Below are positions 1 through 11,307 of a stretch of DNA of 64,000 nt, piece by piece. The position numbers and the translations under genes were made by a program. Position 1 is the first letter of the stretch. Every line of letters starts with the position of its first letter. The notes under the pieces were generated by a model, which saw only the letters and a program-made list of their open reading frames with translations, was not told the origin of the DNA and ran no database searches. The stretch comes from Dactylonectria macrodidyma (Eukaryota; Ascomycota; Sordariomycetes; Hypocreales; Nectriaceae). The stretch lies in contig JAGMUV010000002.1 of the NCBI GenBank assembly GCA_020744425.1, positions 4,136,501 to 4,200,500 on the forward strand, in the 5' to 3' direction.

Positions 1-226
1 CGCACGCACGCTGATCGGTGTTTGGCAACTGCCAGCGGATCTGCGGGCTGGCGTCGTGACCAGACAGACGCACTAGGGCCCTACAACCTTCGTCCTTCCT
101 CTCAACCTCGTCATGATCCATCTTACCCTTCACTCATACCTTCTACCACCACGTCCCTTTTCATACCCAACAATTAGCAGGAGCAAGGAGCAAGCTTGAC
201 TAACACTGTGCCCCTCGTAACAACAG
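1..226. other. left-edge leader and probable intron
   Basis: No confident coding exon is visible here. A CTAAC branch-like element near 198-204 and a CAG acceptor ending at 226 suggest the 3' part of an intron that feeds the open frame starting at 227. I could not place the matching donor, so the true start of the first gene may lie here or outside the window. Confidence 0.5.
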
Positions 227-2226
227 CTCCCCTCCCCTCGACTCTGACGACCCGGAGGCTCTTCCTGCCCAACAACCTCCACCACGGAATCCACGACGAC
301 TAAACGCTCACGACTGGCGTCCGGCTTCCTCCATATACGGCGACAACGACTCCAAAGACCAGCACCACCCGCCACCTGTGCCTTCCAAGTCCAAGAAGAC
401 TGCCAAAGACATGTACGGCCGTCCCACGGGCCTCGACATCTCCCCGCCCAGCTCGCCTGACATCGGCGCTACATACAAATCGTGAGTCTTTGTCTCGCTA
501 CCCTGCTGCATTTCTCTTGGCTGGCTATCGGCGTTCTTGTCACTCTGGCACATGATCGTTTTTTGAGTCTTGGTTTTGTTTTTTCTTTGTGCTTCGATTA
601 CGGGCTTTGGGCTCCTGGCACTTCGGCGCTTCCCGGCGCTCCTCTTGCCCCGTCGGCGACGCCCAACTCCCACATGAAATGAATTGGCCCAGATTCAGAA
701 CCTCATGGCTAATTCAATGTTTTGCGCACAGAGGGTATCACGAAGATGTGTCCCCCATCGATGATAGTCCCGATCAGTCTCAACAAGAGCTTCTCTATGG
801 GGCTCGAGACACTCCTCCACGGGAGCCTCGAAGTCATATTCCAACGATGCGTCGCGAGAAGCCGGCTGAGCTGTTGCGAGATCCGCAGAACGATGCAATT
901 CAACACACTTGGGAAGCAGGCCCTGATCCGATGAGAGGACCAAACGCAGGTCGTCCTGAGTTTGGGCTCACCACCACCGTCACCGGGCCTCAGGGTAAAC
1001 GGTCTGGCAACCCTGCCCCGACCTTTGGACAGCGCATGCGACAACTTACCAGAGGAAAGACAGAGCCTGTAGAGAGCCGACCTCCATGGAATGGAGCGAG
1101 TGGTCGTGCACCACTAGTTGAGCCTGTCCGGGATGACTTAGAGGTTGCACCACTTAGCCTGGCACGTCGAAATAGCAAGCGTGGCGGACGGACTGGTGGT
1201 GTGTCGCCTGAAACCTCCAACACCGCAGCCGCGACAGTCCGAAGATTGCTGCCCTCTCGGTCTAACCAAAAGCTCAAGGAGACCTCCAAAACACCCTCTC
1301 CCGAACCCAGCTCGCACAGAGCACCCTCCCACGCATATCCCAGCCCTCCCTACCACGACTCTCCAATTTCGCAGTCTCATGCCCCTGTCTCCGCGAGCCA
1401 CCCCGCGCAGGCCAACCACCGCCTCGGGCCCAGTGATCCAAGCAAGGCCATCAAGAGGAAGCCGTCTCCCTCGACACATATTTCATCCCACCAACCCCAT
1501 TACTCGACCTCGAGTTCTACTTATACAGCCTACACCGACCAAAGTGTGGCGACATACGTCCCTCCTTTGACCACAGCAAAGCCGTCCAGTCCTTTCTCAC
1601 CCAAAGACCCCTGGGTACCTCCACCTTCCCGTTTCAGCGTCACGACGTGCAACACGGTTGTTCCCGACTCCCCTCGCTCGGTCGACGAAGATCGCCCTCC
1701 CATGCCTCCGCCGCCGCAGCTCCCCTCTGTGATGGACCGTAGGAGGCCAGTACCTGGAGGCGAAAGCGCCAGGTCGCCGAAAGACGACCCCGTTGTGATT
1801 TCAATCAAGTCCACTCTCACATCGGGCAAAAGGGCAGTTGGCCAGGCTGAGTCGGATCGCCCCGCCTCTATTGCATCAACCACCAAGGATTTGCCCCTCG
1901 CGCCCCCAGAAGTGCAATCCGCGAATGATCGTGTTGCGTATCTCAATGCCCGACTCCTGAGCTTGGGCAACCGACGGATCAACATCAACCGGGGCATCAA
2001 GCAAATGACAGAGTTGATGCCAAGAGACAACTTGATGTCAAGCACAGAAGTTTTGCGCAAGCGGGAGATTGAGAAAAAGAAGGTAGAGGATCTCAAGGAA
2101 GAGTTATCAGAAATTCAGAGGGAGGAATATGACTTGGGTTTGAAGCTCTATCGCGCCAACAAGCGCCTAGAGCGAGAGTCGGATTTTGAGGGCTCGGCAC
2201 TATGGGTGAGGAGAGCAACGGGTTAA
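227..2226 (+). CDS. disordered protein with C-terminal coiled coil (5' end unresolved)
   Basis: I do not recognise a named family. The visible exons are 227-481 and 732-2226. The 250-nt intron starts GTGAGT at 482 and ends CAG at 731, and the join keeps frame (Ser-Gly-Tyr-His). An in-frame ATG at 411 is internal to the first visible exon, because the open frame extends upstream to a probable acceptor at 226; the true start is therefore unresolved. Most of the protein is Pro/Ser/Arg-rich low-complexity sequence. The last 100 or so residues are charged and heptad-like, including an EIEKKKVEDLKEEL run, and look like a coiled coil. This suggests a scaffold or cytoskeleton-linked role, but that is inference. 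It may be a partial gene at the left edge. Confidence 0.7.
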
Positions 2227-2719
2227 TTGGGTTGAGACTGGATTGGCGAGGAAATAGAACATTCAGGGGCCAACTCCTCGGGGTACTCTCGGAATGGCGT
2301 TGTGTTTTTTTATGCATAGCAAGCGGGGTATATTCTGTTCCTTTCTTGTTTTATTCTTTTAGCATTATAATCCGCCTTGCTGGTCTGGCGATGTTTCAGA
2401 TGATACCTAGATGTCTCGAGGAGATCAAGCCTGTTGAGAATTGAAGATGTATTAGTCAGAGGGCATCCGGTGAGCTGCGAAATGCCACATCTCTACAGTT
2501 CCATGATGGCTAGTGTTGAATGTTACTCTACTCAAATTGTTTGTGGTCTAATGAATGGATTTATATTTAGTCTGTAGGTTAGGCATGTCGTTAGACTGAG
2601 AGCCATGCTGTACCTCTTGATAATCATGATATGGATGAATGATTTTATCTTTATATTCGCCCTTCTAAAGCATTGACTGCATTATCAAGCATATATAGTT
2701 CTCCGTCAGATGTCTTTGT
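2227..2719. other. convergent intergenic gap
   Basis: This gap lies between the 3' ends of the disordered protein gene and the small Cys-rich gene. It is AT-rich and presumably holds both 3' UTRs. I see no further gene. Confidence 0.5.
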
Positions 2720-3190
2720 TCAACTCGTTGGTTCAGAACCCAGTGGTCTTGGTCCCAGGCAGCCATTCTCCCAACAGCGCTGGCAATAATCACCCTCATC
2801 ATGAGGCCGCAGCGGCGTGTGGCAGCGGCAATCATCTACAAAGCTGTGCTTGCAGAAGAGGTGGCTTCCTGTCCGCGGTCGCTGCTTTGGGAACCGAGGC
2901 TTCGTGGGAGATTCTGACTTCTTCTCGCATCGCCCACTCAATAGGCATCCATCCTGACCCCGACTATGGGGCTGTTGTTTCGTGCCATCCGCCGCTTGTT
3001 CGATAAATTCAGGGAAGCGGGTTAATGAATCGTCGCTGGGGGAAGAGTCGATTTTCGTCCTGGAGTCCCTGCGTGACCGCCTCCTGCGACGATGGGTTAG
3101 CCGGCAAGCCGGTTGTGAGTGAGGTCCGTCCAACTCCTCAGAGAGGCTCATTGTCATTGTATGTGACTCGCTATTTGCGTACGTGATCAT
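2720..3190 (-). CDS. small Cys/His-rich hypothetical protein (156 aa)
   Basis: This is a single-exon frame with an ATG start at 3190. The N-terminal half is polar, with an Arg-rich stretch (RRRRRSRRD) that could be a nuclear localisation signal. The last 45 residues concentrate Cys and His in the pattern CKH-C-x-CH-x-H-C-xx-CW-xxx-C, which could bind zinc. No family was recognised. The clustering of Cys/His at one end, the ATG start and the lack of a competing frame favour a real gene, but the short length leaves real doubt. It runs convergently to the upstream plus-strand gene. Confidence 0.45.
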   Translation of the reverse strand: MITYANSESHTMTMSLSEELDGPHSQPACRLTHRRRRRSRRDSRTKIDSSPSDDSLTRFPEFIEQAADGTKQQPHSRGQDGCLLSGRCEKKSESPTKPRFPKQRPRTGSHLFCKHSFVDDCRCHTPLRPHDEGDYCQRCWENGCLGPRPLGSEPTS

Positions 3191-3930
3191 TCTCGATACC
3201 TGTACTTTTTTGTGTCTGTATTCGGCAGATCAGATGGTCGTCGTTTGGGAATAAACTGGGATCTGATCTAGCTAGACTTGTACAGCTTTATAGTTGAAGA
3301 AACTAGGCTTGGAAGGGGTCCACCTGGCCAAAGGAGTACAACCCTGGTTATACCAGTTACAATGTTTTAAGTCTGACGGAATTTCATGACAGAGTTGAAT
3401 GCATTGTGGTGAACAGTCGAACATGCTCGGTTTTCAACAATGGCAGTTGACTCTGTTCTCTCGACTTTGCTTAGTCCGGGTTACACATGACGCCCTCTTT
3501 CATTGTTTTACCTTCAATGATGACTGGATTTTGAGAACAATGCGGGACATTTGTTGCTAAAGAGAAATTTAGTAAAGGGAGCTTGAATAGCACCTTAGGA
3601 GTGCTTTTTCAATCTCAAACACAGATTGATTGGTTCCACTCCTGAACACAGACACTCCGCAATGCTCCCATTGCCTAGTTATGTTCGTCTCATCTTTAGA
3701 TCCTAGAGAAATTTCGAGCGCGGAATGAATTAGACGCTAAGTTGAACTACCTAGCAAATTCATAGTGTCTCCGACAAGATAGACGAAATGAGGTTTGAGA
3801 ACTATGCATGGACTCAATCTTATACACCACCGCGCAAATAGTGCCAAAACCAAGTTGTGTACATATATCTAGCAAAAGACCAGGATTATTTGCAGCATGT
3901 GCCGTGAAGCGTGAATCGTGAGCCGTTGGA
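3191..3930. other. intergenic region, no gene seen
   Basis: AT-rich sequence between the 3' end of the hydrolase gene and the start of the small Cys-rich gene, both on the minus strand. It probably contains the promoter of the latter. No RNA gene or repeat was recognised. Confidence 0.5.
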
Positions 3931-4959
3931 TTAGTTCTTGTTCAGGAAACGTAGCAGTGGGCGATGGAACCGCTTAGGATGGGAGATTTGAGGTGAATGT
4001 CCCAAGTCGGGGAACCTAAAGAGATGGCCGTTGGGAATCTGAGATGCGACCTCTTCTCCAAGAACATCGAAGTGTCCGAGAGTCGCAGCAACCTCGCTAG
4101 AGGCCCAGGCAGAACCGATGGCAGTAGCATCCTTCTCGCCAACCATGACGAGCGTTCGAGCTTGAATGTCTCCAAAGTAGTGCGCGATGGGCTGGGTGAG
4201 GACCATGTCGACAATCCGCGCCTGGATCTTGACGTAGTTCTCACGCTCGGAGCCGTGGTAAATGTTAGCCAGCATGCTGACCCACGTATCGTACTGGTCC
4301 TTCCACTCGCCGACGTAGTAGGTAGTATTCTCGTAGCGCTTGATAGAAGCATAATTCACCGCCGATTCGGTCGCCCAGATCTGGTCAATGCCGATGTAGG
4401 GAACGCCCTTCTGCACGTAGTCTTCCCACCCGATGGCGTTGACCATGACCAGATCATCGACCGTCTCGGGATATTGAAGAGAAAAACGCGTCGAGAGCAT
4501 CCCGCCCATGGAGTGGCCAATGACGGTCACATTGCCGATATCTAGGGCGTTAAGAAGCCCGCGGGTGTTCCAGGCGAGTTGGTGAAGGCTGAACTGGTAG
4601 CTCGCCGGCTTGGAGCTCTTGCAGAAGCCAATCTGGTCGGGCGCAATGACGCGCCATCCCTCGGCCTTGAGGGCTTCGATGGTGCCCTCCCAGGTCGCAC
4701 CACAAAAGTTCCTGCCGTGCAACAGAACAGCTGTTCTGCCGTTGGACTTGCGTGTGGGCCGGACGTCCATGAATGCCATCTCGAGGTCCTGGAGTTGACT
4801 TTGGAACTTGAATAGCTTCACAGGATAGGGATACGTGAAGTTTGAGCCATTGAGGTCCTCGGCGACGGTACCCTCGTAAATGGTTCCGCTAGTTTGAGCG
4901 GCAACGAGGCCGGTGGCAACGAGGCCGACCGTGAGGGCAGCGAGAAGAGGGAACTTCAT
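3931..4959 (-). CDS. secreted alpha/beta hydrolase
   Basis: This 342-residue single-exon gene encodes an alpha/beta-hydrolase fold enzyme. A signal peptide covers residues 1-21 (MKFPLLAALTVGLVATGLVA) and points to secretion. An HG oxyanion-hole element is at about 81-82. The nucleophile elbow GHSMGG places the catalytic Ser near 150. The acid is probably the Asp in VGEKD near 277, and the base is the His in DLGHSP near 321. Order and spacing fit the lipase/esterase/epoxide-hydrolase-like superfamily. There is no lid or cap signature I can use to name a substrate. NGS/NxT sites are present. No neighbouring gene suggests a pathway, so the family call is firm and the substrate unknown. Confidence 0.9.
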   Translation of the reverse strand: MKFPLLAALTVGLVATGLVAAQTSGTIYEGTVAEDLNGSNFTYPYPVKLFKFQSQLQDLEMAFMDVRPTRKSNGRTAVLLHGRNFCGATWEGTIEALKAEGWRVIAPDQIGFCKSSKPASYQFSLHQLAWNTRGLLNALDIGNVTVIGHSMGGMLSTRFSLQYPETVDDLVMVNAIGWEDYVQKGVPYIGIDQIWATESAVNYASIKRYENTTYYVGEWKDQYDTWVSMLANIYHGSERENYVKIQARIVDMVLTQPIAHYFGDIQARTLVMVGEKDATAIGSAWASSEVAATLGHFDVLGEEVASQIPNGHLFRFPDLGHSPQISHPKRFHRPLLRFLNKN

Positions 4960-5897
4960 GGCAAAGGCTGCTTATTGATGTTATCAGCGAAAGTGTGTTC
5001 TAATGATGCGAAGCGGGAAATTGAGGATCATGATACGACGAGGGAGTGGAGGATAGCCAGTCATCGGCTCAGAGCGGAGGGAGGCAAGACGCACAAATAG
5101 ACCTAGTATAAGATAGGTAGGTACTTATCATCAAATAGCATACCTCCCTTACAAAAGGACCCTTAGGTAAGGTTCTGCAGGAGGGACAAGCGAAAATACC
5201 CGATGCCTTCCCTCTGGACATCTCCATCTACATTGAGTTGACCCTGGCCGGGGCAGGGTAAGGACCGGAAGAACAGGAAACCTTTCCCAGCACTCCGGAA
5301 TTTGCCAGGTGTGAGCAAGATCGATCTTATTATTATCGACTCCAAAGTACTGGAATTATATCAATTGAACAAATTGGAACAATGAGCCGAATTCAAGCAT
5401 TAAATATGTATGGAAGGAATTTGGTGGGATGTCCTCCTCCACCACTACGTTGCCTTGTTCCGGGGGGATCAGTTACCGGCTAATTTTAACAATAGCACGC
5501 AGGACGGAGGACCCCGCCGCTTTGGAAGTCTCGCATCGCCGTTCTTCATGTATGCACAAGGTACACTCATTACTAAGGAGCTAACTACCTAGGTATATAT
5601 GTGCATTACTTCGTGTTATGCATATGAGCACCAAACACCGTGATATGGCAGAGACTCCTCGGATTCTTCGGGCCTATTCGAGTTTGCCTCTCTCCCCCAA
5701 TCTGCGGTCGAAGTGAGGGCCAATGTAAGGTAGCGGTGTACTACTACCCCCCCAAATTGATGTAATGCAATGGGATGTCGTCGTAAACTTCTCCTACTGA
5801 AAGCCTAAGCAGAACATTTGAGAGCATGGCGGCTGGTGTTTATACATGGCTAACGTTAGTTTATACACGTGGGCGAACAAGAATGAATGGTAGTAAT
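4960..5897. other. upstream region of the hydrolase gene
   Basis: This gap between two minus-strand genes carries TAGGTAGGTA at about 5114-5124 and CTACCTAGGTA at about 5585-5595, the tracts discussed in Findings. No gene is supported. Confidence 0.5.
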
Positions 5898-7139
5898 CTA
5901 GCTCATTCCCTCCATGAACTCCACCCGATCCAGAATCATCTGTCGATAGCCCATATACTCCTTCAAGCCTTCCCACTCAGGTCCTGACTCTTCTCCATGT
6001 CTCCAAGGCTCCTTAAAGCCCCATGCACATGCAATCTTGTCAAACGCTGCGCGCTCCTCCTCCCTCAGCCACCGATAGCGCAGGGGAGTGCCTGGCGCCC
6101 ACGTCACTCGCTTCATCTGGTCCTTATTACTGAGTTTGGCGATCATGCCCATTGATCCCACCACGAAGAAGTAGCCCGAGATACCCGCGACACCAAGGCC
6201 CGTCGCGGTCGTGATGTCCATCGTGTTTTGCCAGTAGGCAGCGTAGCCAGATGCCAGACCAAAGATACCAAAGGGGAGTGTGGTGAGAGCCAAGGCAGGC
6301 GTGGTAGAGTGCTTGAGCATCTTTTGGCGCTTGAAAGCTGGAAGACTAAATGAGGCCTCCACAATGCCCAAAGCAGAATCTAGGTTCTTGGCATCGATGG
6401 CTGTCTGCAAGGCCATGTCCGCAACGCCTTCCTCGATAGCCCTGACGGCGGCGTTGGGGTTCCGGCGGACATATTGAATCACACCATTCTTAACCACTGG
6501 TCGAGGCTTGGTCGCAAACTGCTCTAGCACCGCAGGGAGCGACTCTGGACGACCCAAGGTAGCCTGGATCACGACGTACAGCTCGAGAAACTCTGGCGTT
6601 ATCTCGACATTGGGCTGGTTGATGATCGTGTAGGCGGAGTACGAGATCTTGTTGACGCTGTCCCTCAGCTCGGTATTGATCAATGGCTTAGCGCCAGTCC
6701 TCTCAGAGCCCAGGGTCATGAGTTTTGAGGTAGAAGCGCGAGCCTGGGCCTCGGCCCTCCTCACGAGTGGTTGGAGAGCTTCTGCAGCTTTGAGGCATGT
6801 CTCGAGCGCCGTGGCCGTCAATTGCTTGGCAGGAATTCCATCGGTTGAGAGGAACTTGTCTCTTGTTTCTTCCACTGCCTTGGCCAACTGGGCCGGGTTA
6901 AGCAATTCCACTGGAGGGGTTGAGTTGGTGGGGGGTGAAGGACGGGGAGATGTCGGCTCAGGGACGGAGGATGCGGTTGCAAGCCATCGTGCATTGGCAG
7001 GTCTCGGTTTCAGACTCTTAATATGGTGGGTTTGCGATGACAAGGCTCGGCCGATAAAGGGCTGTTTGCCAATCCTGGCTGGCACAGAGGCGCACAGTTG
7101 GCAGACGGAGCCGATCTGCTTCGGGTTCGCTCTTCGCAT
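5898..7139 (-). CDS. predicted mitochondrial inner-membrane protein
   Basis: A 413-residue protein starting at the first ATG (7139); the open frame extends seven codons upstream but only to a TTG. The N-terminus is Arg/Ser-rich and free of acidic residues (MRRANPKQIG...), like a mitochondrial presequence. A helical central region follows. Two hydrophobic segments lie at about 280-303 and 311-334 and could form a hairpin in the inner membrane. After them comes a conserved-looking aromatic and charged tail (RYRWLREEERAAFD, WGFKEPWRHGEE). I do not recognise a named family. Mitochondrial location and two membrane passes are inferred from composition alone. Confidence 0.8.
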   Translation of the reverse strand: MRRANPKQIGSVCQLCASVPARIGKQPFIGRALSSQTHHIKSLKPRPANARWLATASSVPEPTSPRPSPPTNSTPPVELLNPAQLAKAVEETRDKFLSTDGIPAKQLTATALETCLKAAEALQPLVRRAEAQARASTSKLMTLGSERTGAKPLINTELRDSVNKISYSAYTIINQPNVEITPEFLELYVVIQATLGRPESLPAVLEQFATKPRPVVKNGVIQYVRRNPNAAVRAIEEGVADMALQTAIDAKNLDSALGIVEASFSLPAFKRQKMLKHSTTPALALTTLPFGIFGLASGYAAYWQNTMDITTATGLGVAGISGYFFVVGSMGMIAKLSNKDQMKRVTWAPGTPLRYRWLREEERAAFDKIACAWGFKEPWRHGEESGPEWEGLKEYMGYRQMILDRVEFMEGMS

Positions 7140-8511
7140 TTCGTGATGGCAACGGGCCAATCTCGTGTGGATTCGGAGAGTATCTTGATGTTTGGACAGA
7201 CCAATTCAGCTTCAGTGGAGAATCGATCCGATAACTTGAGCCTGATCGAGTGCTCGTTGGTGCTGTTTCTTGTTGGCTCTTGATTTTCCCACGGTCTTGA
7301 AGTCGTAGGCAGATCAGACTTCTTAGTGCACCAACGCAGGGCCACCGTTCAGTCAGGTGACTGGCCACCGGAAATGGTCAGGGACTGAAACGGTCAGCTT
7401 CCAGGTTGTTTGTCACTTCTATGAGCGAGCTTGCTTCGCAGAATTGAAAATTCAAATGATGTAGATTCTCGTAGGCACTAGTATTTAGTATTAAGTATTA
7501 AACAGATTTAACACTAGCATCTGATGCAAGCATCTCAGTGAAATACGTCTTACCTGATATCCACTCCAGAAACAGCGTTTTTACTAGGTCCGAAGAGTCA
7601 GAGAAATACATCACTCGCAGAAACAATCTGCCCTGCAATCAAAACTACCCAGGCCTTAGGCTATATTTTTTAAAGATTTCGTAGGCGATTCCGAGAGAGA
7701 AGCAAGACCCAAGGGAAGGTTGAAATGACATTTTTAGTTCCACTACGAATTCGATATGCGCATTCGGATCAAGTGCCCGAATAATTATGAGACGATGGCA
7801 GCTTTGGTTAATGCCTGAAGCCATTCTCCTCCAGGCAGCCGTTAAAAGGACTTTTGTCTTAGAAGCAGCGCAAAGTTTCAAGAAGCGTTGATTCTCGTCG
7901 ATCTTAGGCCTCTTGAATAGTCAACTCTATTTCGGCGACGCTGTTCGTATGGTGCCTTATCTTGGTCTTGTCTACAGAGTAGGCAGATAATGATCTATGA
8001 TAAATCATTCATTGACAGGCCTCACCAAGTGCACCTCACAGGGGGCTGTCGCTGAGCTACAGTGATACGGTCACTAAATTTACAACCCAGGTTGGTCCGC
8101 AGGGCTACCCACGTGAAGAAAGCGGGGCACTAACCAAGCGTCCAGAAGGCAATAGCGCCTGCAGGCAGTGCCCCCTTTGCAGCGTAAGCGGCGGTCATGA
8201 CGAAACATCGCACGCAGCTGCAGCATCGCCCCAGGCCTACTTCTCAACACCAACACTTCTCGACCATACACAGGTGGCTGCCTCCTCCCACCACCACCGT
8301 CTTTACTGCATCCTCCACCCTCACGCTGCTCTCTCACTGACGATATAGAAGCTGCGAGATCTTTGCAGCCAGGGGCAGCTTCTCCCGACCATATCCTAAA
8401 GCTGCCCAATCCTAATCGACAGCGCCCAAGAACCTTGACACACCAGTTCAACTTATCGCCCGTCAAACGACGCAACATATCCAGCACCCGACGCCCATAG
8501 CCGGAAACACC
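7140..8511. other. divergent promoter region
   Basis: This 1.4-kb region separates the minus-strand mitochondrial protein gene from the plus-strand verprolin gene, so it should hold both promoters. An AT-rich patch lies near 7480-7510, and C/A-rich sequence near 8270-8510 resembles the verprolin leader. No other gene is supported. Confidence 0.5.
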
Positions 8512-9900
8512 ATGCCTCCTCCTCCTCCGCCCCCACCGCCGCCGCCGCCAGGCTTCGGTGGACCACCGCCTCCTCCTCCTCCTCCCCCAGGCAACTTGCC
8601 CTCGAGGCCACCACCTGGAGCCGGCAATAGAGTATGTAACAAAGTCGACGAATCTATGGCTTCTCTATAGGGGGCCACAGTCAAAACTATCAATCTAACC
8701 GCTGTGTAATAGGGTGCTCTCTTGTCAGATATTTCCAAGGGCAAAGCTCTCAAGAAGGCCGTCACCAATGACCGGTCAGCGCCAGTTGTCGGCAAATCCT
8801 CTTCCTCATCAGGTCCTCCAGTCGGCGGCGCGCCACCAATTCCTGTATTTGGTGGAGCTCCGAAGCCTCCAGGCGGCCTTGCTCCGCCTCTCCCAGGAAA
8901 CAGGGCGAGAAGCAATAGCGACCAGGGCTCCCGAGATTCAATAGCAGGAGGAATGGACGCAGCGCCTCAGTTGGGCGGGCTATTCGCTGGAGGGATGCCC
9001 AAGCTGAGAAAGAGGGGAGGGATTGATACGGGCGCGAACACGGATTCGACATATCTGTCAGATCCAGGAGAGCCCTCGAGTTCAGCACCGAAGCCTCCGA
9101 CGTTTTCTGCACCCAAGCCCCCACCAGGAGCGGCGCCTGCCATCCCTGGACGGCCCCCGGTGCCGCCCCCCGGAGGAGCCGCAAATCTTAGAAAGACGAC
9201 GCCGATCGGGTCCAAGGGACCGCCTCCGCCCATTGGCAAGAAGCCGCCACCTTTGCCAACATCACGGAAGCCATCGTCGATGTCCCTTGCTCCCTCAGCT
9301 CCTGCACCATCAGCACCGGCACCGCCTCCACCTCCACCGCCAGCCTCCTCCGCTGCCGCCCCCGCAGCACCTCCGCCTCCACCCCCGTCTTCGGCACCTC
9401 CTCGCCCAACTCTTTCCCCGGTACCACGATCACAACCACCTCCACCTCCGCCACCACCGCCACCTGCCTCCCATTCAACTCCTTCTCTAGCTGCGCAAGC
9501 CGTCATCCGTGCCGCCGGGCAAGCGTCCCCGAGCTCAGCGCCGCCTGCTCCGCCTCCTCCTCCACCTTCGTCGGCTCCCTCCGCTCCCTCCGCTCCCTCC
9601 GCTCCCTCCGCTCCATCTCCCCTACCACCTGTACAAACTAGGTCGAGGGGATCATCCCTCCGTCAATCAATGCTTGACCCGGCTGCCTTTACTCTCACTG
9701 CCAACGGCGCAAAGTCACCTAGTCCGGCACGAACATCTCCTTCTAATGGATCTGGGCCTGAACGCTTTGTGATAACTGACACAAGATGGCATTTCAAGGA
9801 TGATTCCGCATTCCCGAAGCCAAGGGACTTTGTAGGAGGTACAAAAAGGTATCGGGCTGGCAGAGGAAGCAGCGTGCCGTTAGATCTAGGTGCTTTGTGA
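8512..9900 (+). CDS. vrp1: verprolin / WIP-family actin regulator
   Basis: The exons are 8512-8631 and 8713-9900 and encode 435 residues. The intron (GTATGT ... TAG) falls between codons and splits a poly-Pro N-terminus from the WH2 motif. WH2 occupies about residues 41-60 (ALLSDISKGKALKKAVTND), where LKKAV matches the actin-binding LKKT position. The middle is dominated by poly-proline tracts that would bind SH3 domains and profilin. The C-terminus (RWHF ... KRYRAGRGSSVPLDL) matches the WASP-binding end of verprolins. In fungi this protein partners Las17/WASP and type I myosin at endocytic actin patches. Start and intron follow from the frame and from WH2 integrity. Confidence 0.93.
9574..9609 (+). 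repeat. 9-nt tandem repeat in verprolin
   Basis: Four perfect copies of GCTCCCTCC, coding Ala-Pro-Ser repeats in a proline-rich linker. The length is a multiple of three, so copy-number change would keep frame. Confidence 0.85.
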
Positions 9901-10232
9901 AGCGGTGTAGTTTGAAGTATAATCATTCAAAAACTTGGCTCATAGCCCCAGTCACACTTTAGGAGAATTTACGCTGTTCTATCAGTTGTGTTTAGATTGG
10001 AAAAAGTCGATACCAGGTCACTTCAATAGGGTCGCCCCGCTAGCTGCGTCCTTCTCGTCACCTTCTCTAACACCAATCCACGTGCTGCAAGACACATAAG
10101 ATGCATCCCACCTCATGATTAAGCCAGTGGGCTACACGCCAGGTCTATCCCATCGACATGATATAGTACACGTTAGTTACATCGCGCTTGCAGTATTGTA
10201 CAGGCACACCGCCAAGTTCCAACCTATCAGGG
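9901..10232. other. convergent 3' region
   Basis: This 332-nt gap separates the 3' ends of verprolin (+) and mL54 (-). No gene or RNA was recognised. Confidence 0.5.
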
Positions 10233-10881
10233 TTACATGGACTTGAGGTAGTTGTCCTCCTTGATCTTTGCCTTCCTCTCCTTACGCATTGCCTTCTTCA
10301 ATTCGTCTCTCTTCTCCGCCGCCTCGATGTTGTGTTCAACGCTGCTGTTTTCCTCGCCAAGGATGTTGATGGACTGGTGCTGTAGGGGAATCTTGGGGGC
10401 GAGGGCATCGAGATTACCCTCGGCGAGCGCTTCAGCCTCTAGGGTCTTCTGGCGCTTCGCCGCCAGTTTTCGCTGTTTCTTCGACTTTGCTACAGAGATT
10501 GTTAGCAAGATGCGGTCAGAGCGGAGGCAGATGCGACACCGAGTGGCACCGTCACATACAAAACTCGTCTCCGGCGCCGTCATCTTCAGATCCCTTGTTG
10601 GACTTGATCACGTCCAAGCATGACCACAACCACTCCGGATAATCCTCATCCTTCAGTGCAATTGGGTCTTGGCCATTCTTGTGATAGTTTAACCCGGTGA
10701 GTTGGGTTCCAGCCGGGCAGGATGATCGCGGAGCCGGGGCGGCCTTGGTCTCGCCGACCATGGTGACGGGAGTCGAGAGCCCGGGCTCGGCGGATCTAAA
10801 AGGGGCCGTGGTTGAGAACTGGCGGAGGACTGGGATCGGACGCCGTAGCGCCGTAGCGCGGAGACACCTGGTGCAGAACAT
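10233..10881 (-). CDS. MRPL37: mitochondrial large ribosomal subunit protein mL54
   Basis: The exons are 10881-10560 and 10489-10233 (minus strand), giving 192 residues. The intron starts GTATGT and ends TAG. The N-terminus ([20 protein letters not shown]) is a typical mitochondrial presequence. The diagnostic core is [19 protein letters not shown] followed by [15 protein letters not shown], the signature of the mL54/Mrpl37 family. After the intron comes a basic, Lys-rich helical tail. The protein is a structural component of the mitoribosome large subunit. The open frame extends upstream of the chosen Met, but that segment does not look like a presequence. The next gene on the same strand is another mitochondrial protein, a complex I subunit. 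Confidence 0.93.
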
Positions 10882-11307
10882 GACGAAGAATGTTGTGGTT
10901 TGATTGAGGTCATGGTAAACGAGGCTCAAGCCCCGAGTTTGAAATTTTGGAGTGGGTGGGGGAAGGCCAATCAGAGCCATGGGAAGAGCCAATTGTCAGC
11001 CTCGTCATAAGTAATGCCCGCTGTCCCGCAGTAGGCACGGAAAGGAACTCATGGATAAACATCAGCCAGATAAGTCGGATGAGTGAGATTGAGATACAGA
11101 GGTATTTTAAGGTTTTGTTTCATTGCTTCCTGATATATACACAGTCATACAAGGTTGAAGGGATTGATTCATCCCACCGTCACGACCAGGACCGAGGTTA
11201 TGACAGCACAATGCCATGATCCTATCTAGGCAACAATTCAGTCGTGTCTGGATAACCCAATGCCCTCTGCGCCATCTCTTATGCTTGTAATGTCGACAGA
11301 TCATAGC
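10882..11307. other. intergenic region upstream of mL54
   Basis: This 426-nt gap lies between two minus-strand genes and should contain the mL54 promoter and the 3' UTR of the complex I gene. Nothing else was recognised. Confidence 0.5.

Noticed and set aside
8463..9506. Gly-rich minus-strand frames opposite verprolin.
   Set aside because: They are complements of the proline codons (CCN to NGG).
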